Source: Lentinula raphanica (lineage: Eukaryota > Basidiomycota > Agaricomycetes > Agaricales > Omphalotaceae). From it: a stretch of 64,000 nt of DNA. Positions 55,493 to 64,000 of the stretch are shown one piece after another. The stretch lies in assembly GCA_027919835.1 (NCBI GenBank), contig JANVFP010000020.1, positions 372,001 to 436,000 on the forward strand. The letters run 5' to 3'. Numbering within the stretch: the first letter of the stretch is position 1; each line of letters opens with the position of its first letter. The notes under the pieces are model-generated. The model was not told the origin of the DNA and did no database searches. It saw only the letters and a program-made list of their open reading frames with translations. The translations under genes were made by a program, and so were the position numbers.

Positions 55493-56469
55493 TCAAAACA
55501 CGAAAACCGTAACGTACTCTGGCAAATCATGTATATTTTCTTTCGAGAGTGTGATCACTGAACGGCCTCTCATTGCTGAATGAAGCTCCCTTGTTATGCC
55601 AATTTTGGCCTGTTCTAGATACTCTGACCATATAGGCCAGATCTGCATCAAAAACGTCGTCGTCTCATCAATCACTCCTGCTTCTTCCTCATCTTTTGCG
55701 TATGGCACGAAGAGGAAGGTGACCCTAAGCGAATCTGAGTCTCCCGTGTAGTGGTTTGTCGTCATAATCTTGTCCTTCATTTTCCGTAGATTTTCCATAC
55801 GCGTGAAGTCCAGAACCATCATACGCCCGACATGAAGGCCAAGTTCATGTTCCATCGGATGGGCAGGATCTAGAGCGAACGTCATGAGGTCGGCGGGCAT
55901 CATCGTCACCGGGACGATGATACACGAACGGTCGACCGCGCTCGGGTCGGTCGTCAGGTCGAGCAGGTAAATCGCAGATACCATCAGCATATCGGAGAAT
56001 CTGGCGTTGGCGTATGTACGCTTGACCATGCGCAGAGTCAAGTCGGTTAGTGGGGAGATGTCTTTGCAGGTTTTCTTGTGCTCTGGCCAGTGTGCTCTTT
56101 GGCATTCTTTGGAGCAGTAACGGGCAGCGATCTGGACTTTGAACGTGTTATAAGCGCACGGTTGTGGTAGAACTACTAGACTGTACATCGAGTCAGCGAA
56201 AAGTTAAAACGCACCGTCTTACATCTCGCACAAGCCTTCAACTTGGCCTTTCTGACGTTGCCATTCTCGCATGTCGGGTTCCAGCATCGCAAGTGGCCTG
56301 TAGTAGGCCTACTGCGCAAGATTTCCTTCCGAAGGTCTGCTGTCTCTCCAAGATCTTGCTGGATTTTCTCGTAGATCTCTGGTTTTCGGAATGTGAAGAT
56401 CGCAGGGCCGTGAGGAGTGCCCTTTATTTCGATGTTAGGACCTTCGCTCGAGTTCGTGTCGGAGGTCAT
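55493..56469 (-). CDS. MYND zinc-finger protein, 297 aa
   Basis: Exons 56469-56215 and 56131-55493 with an 83-nt intron. Splicing yields a complete MYND finger at about residues 62-107: CWNPTC, CARCKT, YCSKECQRAHWPEHKKTC. This is the usual C-x4-C...C-x2-C...C-x3-C...H-x3-C ligand set, with an enlarged first C-C spacing. The N-terminal 50 residues include GPAIFTFRKPEIYEKIQQDL. After the finger comes a folded region (VSAIYLLDLTTDPSAVDRS, LGLHVGRMMVLDFTRMENL, VTFLFVPYAKDEEEAGVID). MYND fingers bind proline-rich partners; such single-finger proteins are abundant in agarics and functionally unknown. A broken tandem copy lies downstream. Confidence 0.75.
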
Positions 56470-56866
56470 GGTGGGTGTGATACAAGAATGGTATGGGTAG
56501 AGGGGCTAATGCGGTTGATAACTTTGTATTCAACATCTGACTAGCGCTTAATAGAAGGGGTAATAGCGCTCATTCTCGAGAAGATCATATTTACATTTAC
56601 AGCTCAACATATACATCATTGCCTCTGGGTATCCCATATCCCATTTCTCTTCAGCTAAGGCTAATATCCTCCTTGTCCGCATCCATCCTATACCTCATAC
56701 AGCATCTGAATCTCTTCATAACCTCCATAACCTCCATACCCTTCATACACCTCTCCCTATCTTCCTATCTTCTTCGCGTAACCTTTCGCCATGACATACC
56801 CATACAATTGCCAATTCCACACATGGGACACAAAGCCTCATACAGCTCAATACAGCTCAATACAGC
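56470..56866. other. Intergenic between MYND gene and DIC1
   Basis: No gene; CT-rich, with CCATACCC and ATACAGCTCA repeats (56840-56872). It serves as 5' flank of the MYND gene and 3' flank of DIC1. Confidence 0.4.
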
Positions 56867-58868
56867 TCACAACACATCCCATCCTTTCCCCCTCGTCCAA
56901 TCCACACCTCTCTTCAGCTGTTCGAGGGTCAAGAAGATGAGGATCGTCGTAGGCTGGAGCCTCATCCAGGCTGGGACCCAGCCTTTGAAGACGAACAGGG
57001 GTCCTTCGGTCGCTAGAGCCGTGCGGATGGTGGCGAGAGTTGACTAGGAGAGAACGGGAACGGTGTTGAATCAGAATCACTCTTGGAAAGATATACGACT
57101 CGGAGTGTGAGAAACACGTACGCTACTTCCCGGCCCACTAGCGTTCATGATCCTCGATTTGAGCACATCTGCAGGAGAACAGACGGTGGTAGCTACCGTG
57201 CCCTAATTGAAGACACGGGATGCATCAGTACAATTCGTCAAGCGTTGACCAATGGGATTGTGAAAGAGGGATCAGGCATCAGAGAAAAGTCAAGAAACAG
57301 TCAAAAAAAGTCAAAAAAGCGGCACAGGTAAGGAAATATATCGGAGACGTTGTCAGCACATCAACGAGATACTCCGAAAGTTCATACGAGTCATTCGTCA
57401 AAGTCCACCTAAGTCCGCGCAACATTGGGTATAAATCCAGCCTGGTAGGCTTTGGCCTTGTCCCAAGCAACCCATCAAGTGAAGAACGACGATTTGCTTC
57501 AAACCTCGTTATTCCCATCCTCATGGTCGACAAGTCATCGGTTCACGACTTCCATGAACGGGACACAGGATAACACAGAATAGCACACAAGAGAACGCGA
57601 GCAAGAGTGACAGAGCAACAACACAGGATAGGGCGATGGTGTCAAGATACTCACCGCAGCGAAACTGGCTGTGAAATGACAGTAGATGTTATCCTCAAAA
57701 TATGGCGTTGCAAGTAAAGTGGCTTTGAAGAAGTCGTAGCTACAAGAAGGATAAAGGTTAGCTCATATCCCGGGTTAGAGCGGTAACAAACGAGAGAAGG
57801 AAGAAATGTGGGCGGAATGTGGGCGGACAAGGAACGAGTCGGCCGAGGTGACGGATACGACGAGAGTGAACAGACGGGAAGGTGGACGGACGTGAAGATG
57901 GAAGTGAGATTAAAACTCACCTAGCAAGTTGACTAGCGTTCATCAACACCGCTCTGAACACGTTCGGTCCTACGCCTCTTGCAAGTGAGGATGTACCCTC
58001 TTCTCGCACCATCTACAAAATCACGAGCAGTCAGCATTATGTTTCGCGAGGTTCTTAGTTGACGAATAGGCGAACGACCAATACGAAGGGAAGAAGATAG
58101 ACGTGTGTGTGAGAGAGAGGAAGGACACGGAATACTCACCCTGAACAAAGCATCAAAACAATGTTTGTAATTGAACCTCTTCTCTGGAGGCTTCGCGAAG
58201 TCACCTTGGAGGCGAACCATGACGATTTCTAGAAAGAGAAAAGGGTTGGAGTTGTTCCAAGAAGAAATAGAAAGGAATCAAGGGATACCTCCTGGATTTC
58301 CAACCAACCCAGCAATTCCACCAGCCATACTTCCTGCAAGACCGAGTTTCCATGCCGGAGCAGAAGGCGAAGTCGCGTCCAAGAGCTATCGGAGGATATA
58401 GACAGGAGAGAATAACGAGAAGGGACACAATTACACTGTCGGCCGAAACTAAGCTGATGAAGAAGACGACACGCTTACCTTCTTGCTCTCTTCATAAGCC
58501 CAGAATCTACACATCGAATAACTCATCTGCCTCATCCACGTTCCCGATATCCCATCGAACAAGCCCCGGACGCCAGCCGTGCGAACCGTCTTTTGCATCG
58601 AAGCAAGCATACGCTTGTCTCCGGACGCTTGGAGACGCACTTTGGTCAGATCCAAGGGGCTATGAAGCGGGAATAGAATGAGCTGAGTTATGGCAAGAGT
58701 GATGAATAAGAGTATGACGTACTGGGTTATAGATGCAGCTATAGTAGCAGCGACACCTCCCAACCAGAACGGATAAGGTTTCTTCTTCTTGGGCGCCGCG
58801 ACGGACGAAGGGACTTGAGAAGTCGGCGCAGGAGGTGAAAGAGGTGGGTTGGCGTTGGGTTTCGACAT
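56867..58868 (-). CDS. DIC1: Mitochondrial dicarboxylate carrier, 315 aa
   Basis: Eight exons join in phase: 58868-58723, 58659-58479, 58385-58289, 58228-58140, 58012-57921, 57739-57655, 57202-57122, 57043-56867. Three carrier repeats are present with signature motifs THPLDLTKVRLQ (first), GNPGEIVMVRLQ (second, the Ala/Gly-Glu variant typical of dicarboxylate carriers) and CSPADVLKSRIM (third). RFNYKHCFDALFRMVREEG and WMRLQPTTILIFLTLEQLK also fit DIC. The N-terminal 35 residues are Pro/Ser-rich, followed by PYPFWLGGVAATIAASI, the start of helix 1. The protein exchanges malate or succinate for phosphate across the inner membrane. The 355- to 453-nt distances between exons 6 and 7 suggest a longer intron there. 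An intact host gene. Confidence 0.93.
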
Positions 58869-59569
58869 CGTTGCGTATGTGGATATGAAGTCTACTTGGT
58901 GAGGAAATGCTGTGGGTTCGTCAACGATGAACGTCAGTGGTTGCCATACAAGAACGAAGGAGACACACCCTAGTCTTAGCACCCAATTCTACTGGATTGA
59001 TTTCTAATCGATGAATCGAGAAATGGATCCTACAGCAGATAGATAGATATCTGGAGGTAGAGCTCTACGTTGAGAGTAGAGGTGAGGGACGACGTGGAGG
59101 ATTCTGAAGCTTCGTGGATGGAAGGATAGGTTGAATGCGTGTGCGTGGGCAAAGATGCTTAATATACCCCCGAGATTGCACGAGAACGTAAAAGGTAAAG
59201 AGGCGCATCTGAATGGCTGAAAGCGTCCTCAAGTCAGACGACCTTCCCCAGCTGATCTTTCTTCGGAAGAACAAAACCGATAGCCCGAAAAGGGGCTCCC
59301 GCATAAAATAAACACGGTGGGAATTTCAGCCGGCACAACCCGGGTAATACGGAGAAAAGCGTGAGAAGGTCGTAAGGAGCTCCGAAAAGCCGTTCAAACA
59401 TTTGACCTTGCATTTAGGGGCAAAGAAAAAGAAACAATATCAGGCTAAGTCAATGAAGCTATCCACCAGCAACAACTGAGGATACACTGATAAGGCTTGT
59501 CCTTTATAAAGATAGCATCTTCTTTGGTGTAGGGAGAAGCTGGAGTTATGTGGTATTCTCCCTCTAAAA
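58869..59569. other. DIC1 5' flank and unassigned DNA
   Basis: No gene. A minus-strand frame near 59304-59065 has no recognisable content. The stretch 59300-59569 has neither coding signal nor repeats I can place. Confidence 0.4.
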
Positions 59570-60066
59570 CAGCTGAGGCTGTAAGATTAATGCATAACGA
59601 CTGGACAACTGTCCCCACTCGTTATGCGTAATGAATGGACAGCTATCCAGTAGATAAATGAATTATCCATATCTCCTGAAATAGCCATTTTTGGAAAAAA
59701 CTGACACCCCCTATAGGGGGTTTTCCATTTTGGTCTATCAATATAACCTTAGATTTTAAACCCTAACCCAACCCCTAACCCAACCCCTAACCACCTAACC
59801 TAATCCAACCCCTAACCACCTAACCCAACCCAACCCCTAACCCCTAACCCTAACCAACCCTAAGCCCTAACTAGCCCTAACCCTAATACAGTCCCTACTA
59901 ATACCAAACCCTAACCCTTAACCCAACCCCTAACCCCCAACCCTTACCAACCCAGGTTTGGCACTAAATCCCAGTTGTACAGTGGTGGGATAACTGTCCA
60001 TTCATTACGCATAACAAGTGGGGACAGTTGTCTAGTCATTATGCATTAAACCTACAGCTACAGGTG
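59570..60066. mobile_element. Telomere-like TIR element, copy 2
   Basis: 497 bp. TIRs start CAGCTGAGGCTGTAAGATTA (left) and CACCTGTAGCTGTAGGTTTA (right, reversed), both followed by ATGCATAA and ACAACTGTCCCCACT, giving about 50 bp of pairing. The core at 59757-59950 is a 190-bp degenerate CCCTAA tract, longer than in copy 1. The flanking ATTTTTGG and CCCCTATAGGGG blocks are shared with copy 1. It cuts the Copia gene on its right. Confidence 0.82.
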
Positions 60067-61132
60067 CAGCCAAGAGATACCTATATCACTGTTGTCGAAG
60101 TACTTTAGCATTAGACCCACTAAAAACTTCTTATCCTTGACGTCTTTCCAGTCCCACCAGTTGAAGTCCTTCATAGCTTTGTCAGCTTCTAAGTCATTCA
60201 ATGCCACTGACTAAATATCATCGGTGTGGACAGAGTGAATGGAATGAGCACCTGTGATGAGATCTTTGTGGAAGCGTATACATGGATTGGCCCTCAATGA
60301 CTTGAAACCAATGCAATGTGCTTCGTTTTTCAGTTCTTTGAACCAGATATGGCCTGCTTGAGCTAACCCATACAGCGGCTTCTTCATTAGGCAAACTTTA
60401 CTCTCCTCCCCCTGCCTGGTGAATCCCGTAACCTGATTCATGTAGATTTTCAGCAAATCAGGTAGAGAACCGTTGAGGTATGCAGAAGAAAAATCCCACT
60501 GTTGAGTTGACCTACCCTTTGTTGCAGCACAAGCAATGAGGATGCGAACCGATTCCATACGCGCTACCATTGACCAAGTTCTGTTGAAGTTGAGACCAGG
60601 TCGTTGCATGTCACCTCTTGCGACCCATCTTGCCTTGTGCGAAGTAATCTCCCCCTTGCCATCAACCTTCAAATCATAAACCCACATCCCCTTGAGGACT
60701 TTGGCATCTACTGGACGATCCACCAGCTCCCAACAATGACGTTCCTGCAATGAATTAAATTCCTTTTGCATAGGTGACACCCAAAGATCAGGTTCTGCCA
60801 TGGCCTGATCGAAGTGTTTCAGAATAGGATTCTCAGTTTTGCCTGCACCTTTGATGACACTCACAAGTACCATGATATTGGCCCATTCTTCATGGTTCTC
60901 CCTGGCTCGTAATTTGTCACTTTTGGAATTGCGGGAACGCTGCAAGGCTTGCGAGGGAGCTGACTCTGTCAAGAGGTACCTGCGTAAGATTATCCCTTCC
61001 TCGTCCTGGTGTTGGATTAGATCATCGTCAATGTTGAAGGAAGGAGTAGGGACACCAGTTGCATTGTCGACAGCAAGCATCATATACCAGGCTCCACCAA
61101 CTTGAATGTCTAAAGGATAACATTTCAGTTTT
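60067..61132 (-). pseudogene. Copia reverse transcriptase fragment
   Basis: Minus strand from about 61130: KLKCYPLDIQVGGAWYMMLA, then the RT with LWVSPMQKEFNSLQERHCWE, LVDRPVDAKVLKGMWVYDLK, ITSHKARWVARGDMQRPG, RMESVRILIACAATKG and QWDFSSAYLNGSLPD (first Asp). The YVDD box is changed to HTDDI and is followed by a stop at 60211. A readable continuation (ALNDLEADKAMKDFNWWDWK) ends at the telomere-like element. Dead. Confidence 0.8.
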
Positions 61133-61140
61133 GGTAGCTA

Positions 61141-61906
61141 TAGAGATGTTCACGAGTGGCAAGTGTTGACAAGTACTCGTGAGTTTATTTGTACTCGTGA
61201 CTCGCGAGTCGAGTGTTTTATTTATACGAGTGTACTCATGGTATGAGTGTATACTCGAGTCACGATCATCAAAATGTATTGACAAGTACTTGTGCATTTT
61301 ATTCGCGAGTATTCTCCTGTACTCGTGAGTATTTCCACTATTAACTCTGCACATGACTTTTCTCAGTGGCTATGTGCCTATTATAATTTTTTGTGTTAGA
61401 GTCACAGCCACTGCCTATTATAATTATTAGGAGAAAAGAAGTAATATAGTCTAACATATGTCATATGTAAGAAAATGTGAATGGTGAAGTAATTAAAGGC
61501 ACTGACTCTGGACTAAGGTCAGCCTTCCTTTAACTTCCTTCAGAGTTCAATTCACCCTCATGGCAACTTTGTATAACAATAAATCTGTACATTGTTCTTG
61601 CTTTGAAGCATGTTAATATATGTTTTGGTACTGTATATTTATTAAAAGCTATGAAAATTAAGGTAACGAGTATTAAAACACTCGAGTGTATTTTTCAATA
61701 CTCGAGTCTTTCCTTTATATACTCAAGTAGACACTCGAGTTACGATTTGAATAATTTACTGTGAATATTCGTGGCACTCGCATTCGAGTGTCTGTTACTT
61801 AGAGACACTCGAGTACAGACTCGAGTCACAGTTGCTGATTTTGAGTGACGAATATTCGTGTCATAAGTGGCAAGTACACTCGAGTGTGCACTCGTGAGCA
61901 CCTCTA
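61141..61906. mobile_element. Non-autonomous hAT element (766 bp)
   Basis: Perfect 8-bp target duplication GGTAGCTA at 61133-61140 and 61907-61914. The TIRs begin TAGAGATGTTCACGAGTG and TAGAGGTGCTCACGAGTG. The interior is filled with ACTCGTGAGT, ACTCGAGT and related palindromes near both ends (61180-61330 and 61670-61900), an unusually dense set of probable transposase-binding sites. No coding region. It interrupts the decayed Copia. Confidence 0.9.
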
Positions 61907-61914
61907 GGTAGCTA

Positions 61915-62881
61915 GATCATGGAAGAACACCATACTGCCCATGTCGGAACCCATATCTACGACCGTAGTTAACACAGCAGGGGGCGCGGCAGCAGAAGTC
62001 ATGGACTGAGCTGCAATGGCGGCAGCCATGTGTGCAGGAGGACACCAGCCTGGAGAACCTTGGCCTACTTTGCCTCCACCAGGAGCATAGCATTTAGGCT
62101 TTGAATGACTGCAATGACCACAGTTTGAGCAGCGAAGGACACCATTCGCATTGTAGTTAGTGGTGTTAGCCAATGCCATGGGCACAGTTGTATTCACATT
62201 CAAGTTGTCAGTGATCACATCCCTATGCATCTGAATCTTGAGGAGACTGGAGTAGATCTCGGAGTAGGGTTTCCCCGCATAGTTCTGTATTATCCAGGCA
62301 TATCCATCAGACGGAGGCAGATTGGTCAGGAACTGGGATGCAAGATCCTTGTTGGTGATCACGCATCCAACTTCGTTGGCCTTGGATTTCAAACCCTCAA
62401 GACGACTGAAGTAAATGTCGAAACGATCACCCTTGTTAAAGTGCAACATCTTGAAGCGTTCCTTGGTGATAGTCTGTGCAGCACTGGTTCTTGGATTGTA
62501 CTTGGCAAGGATTCAACTCTACATATCAAATGCAGTCTGATTGGGATTAAGGCCAATGCCATGCAGATCTTTAACATTGAGATAGATGATTGCAGCAATA
62601 TGAGCATTGCATAGGATCCATTTGTCAAGCGAAGGACTAGTTGAGTTATTCGCGGTAGGAGTTCCAATAACCGGTTGGCCAGAAGTCACTCCTGCGGCAA
62701 GGACTTGAGGTGCAACATCAGCATCTGGGTGAGTTATAGTTCCGTTGATGTAACCTTTGAGCCCATATCTACGGGCTATGCTCACAATAGAGTCACTGAA
62801 GTACAGGAAGTTCAAGGTGTTACCCAATAGGCAAGATTTGACAAATGTCTGAATGGGCGGGAGCAAGTTGGCATTCGACAT
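61915..62881 (-). pseudogene. Copia gag fragment with zinc knuckle
   Basis: From 62881: MSNANLLPPIQTFVKSCLLG, GYINGTITHPDADVAPQVL and DKWILCNAHIAAIIYLNV, stopping at TAG near 62519. In another frame, SRLEGLKSKANEVGCVITNK with FLTNLPPSDGYAWIIQNY follows, then the knuckle CSNCGHCSHSKPKC (about 62130). A frame shift near 62450 and the direct jump from gag to RT (protease and integrase missing) show a deleted, dead element. Confidence 0.75.
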
Positions 62882-62997
62882 CTTTCAAAGATGATATGCA
62901 ATGGCGAGTTTGACTTACGTTTCAAGGCAGAAATGGCAATGTTCAATGTTCTGACTGTGAATCTAATAAGATTTGCAAGCCACTGTCTATACATATA

Positions 62998-63847
62998 CAC
63001 CTGTAGCTGTAAAATCTATGCAAAGTAGTTCAATAAGTATCCACCAGGGCTTTGCGAAGTACAGCAATACTCTCTCCAAGGGTCAAATTTTACCTCTGGG
63101 CAGGCCAGAAATGCTCCGGGGGCTGCTATTTTTTATTATATATATATATATATATTATTGGTATTATTTAATTGAAAAAACAGAAAAAAATAATATATAG
63201 CTTTGCAAAGTGGTGTGAAAGATATTACAAAATGATGGGAACAGATAAAATAATGTGATGGCATCTGCATCAATCATTTCCTTTTTGGGAAAAGAATATT
63301 TATATTGAAACCAGGGGTTACAGGGTACTACTGAATATATGGGTATCTAAAAATGGCAAATATCATATACAATCCAAAAATGACCAAAACAGGGTACAGG
63401 CTACCTCAGGGACATCAAAATTGCCCAAAAAGAAAATTGGTCTAAAAATAGAACTTGATCTCATCAGGTAGCAAAAAATCTTTAAAAAATCATAAAAATA
63501 GTGAAAAAAAATCAGGGTTGCCTTGATGGCCCTGAAAATGCAAAATAAAAAAACATGCGACAAGTGTAAAAAATTTTATCACTCCAAATCATTCCAGATC
63601 CTCTATACACAAAGCACTGTTAAATTACAGAAGATCACAATATAGCCAGTCCCACGTGCTGTAATTTTGTATTCTCTGAGTTGTATCTAGTGTAGTATGA
63701 TATAAACAACATCCCTACACAGTATAAACCCCACACAAAAATTATTGAGTATGATATGAATGAATTTCGACTCACAAACTCAAAATAAGTGCCCATAAGC
63801 GCCCAAAACTCGTTGTTATATGTGTGTTATAGTATAACAATGTTCTA
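62998..63847 (-). mobile_element. Inverted copy of the terminal region (right-type end)
   Basis: Starts CACCTGTAGCTGTAAAATCT at 62998 and is the reverse complement of about 300-979, including the GCAGCCCCCGGAGCATTT-type block and the TATATA run near 63137. It lacks most of the tandem array. 63600-63840 matches the innermost part of the palindrome arms (near 21120-21330). It follows the 5' flank of the Copia gag directly. Confidence 0.75.
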
Positions 63848-64000
63848 CATCAGGAAAAATCTTTCTAGGCCCAGGTTGCCTGGAGACACCCCCAAAATTC
63901 CAGGCAGTTTAAAGTCTTTGAAATGATTTTCAGTCAACCTTATGTCTTCAGGCTTACCTGAGTTGCTTTGAAAATCTTTGGAAATCTTTGAGAATCTCTG
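63848..64000. mobile_element. CATCAGG-family element, copy 7 (cut by the window edge)
   Basis: Starts CATCAGGAAAAATCTTTCTA at 63848, then ...GACACCCCCAAAATTCCAGG as in the inner TIR and CTTTGAAA-type repeats. The right end is beyond the window. Confidence 0.6.

Overview
The window looks like nuclear DNA of a mushroom-forming basidiomycete (Agaricomycetes). The evidence is short (about 45-60 nt) GT-AG introns in nearly every gene, transposon families typical of that class (KDZ, Tigger/pogo, hAT with BED finger, PIF/Harbinger, Copia, a Ty3/Gypsy-like element), DUF6532-like and TFIIIC-like gene pieces, and CCCTAA-rich tracts of the fungal telomere type. The species cannot be named from the sequence alone.

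Layout. 1-980: terminal region of a transposon family, which truncates an NGN/KOW (Spt5-like) gene (980-2518). 2.5-5.1 kb: a near-perfect hairpin and one spliced orphan gene. 5.1-10.1 kb: an almost complete KDZ transposase gene followed by TTTAAA-rich DNA. 10.1-17.9 kb: a nested graveyard (Copia integrase/RT fragment, 3' part of a second KDZ gene, a Tigger/pogo gene split by two short elements). 19.1-27.1 kb: a very young palindrome of about 2.2-kb arms carrying a DUF6532-like gene piece and the end of a TIR element, with a PIF/Harbinger element near its centre and a third copy of the same TIR end beside it. 27.1-28.6 kb: a TFIIIC-like gene cut off by that end. 29.4-29.8 kb: a complete tRNA-derived SINE. 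29.9-51.3 kb: a hAT element split by a 17.1-kb LTR retrotransposon. 51.4-59.3 kb: an island of ordinary host genes (PAM18, an unknown protein, a MYND protein with a decayed tandem copy, the mitochondrial dicarboxylate carrier). 59.6-64 kb: a second telomere-like element, a decayed Copia split by a non-autonomous hAT, and an inverted copy of the terminal region seen at the left edge.

The most unusual object is the LTR retrotransposon at 31508-48595. Its gag-pol lies on the minus strand. About 6 kb between integrase and the 3' LTR carries two intron-containing genes on the opposite strand. One encodes a protein with an exact Zn2Cys6-spaced cysteine cluster. The modules are separated by repeated copies of a polypurine-tract-like motif with a small hairpin. 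The LTRs differ at only about three positions, so the element is young, although its gag-pol frame contains many single-base breaks.

Three families of short elements recur: (i) elements with ends reading CATCAGGAAAAAT, a core of 10-bp-phased repeats and apparent 2-bp target duplications; (ii) elements of about 500 bp with long TIRs and a CCCTAA-rich core; (iii) long terminal regions ending in CAGCTGAAGCTGTA or CACCTGTAGCTGTA. Families (ii) and (iii) share the same outermost bases.
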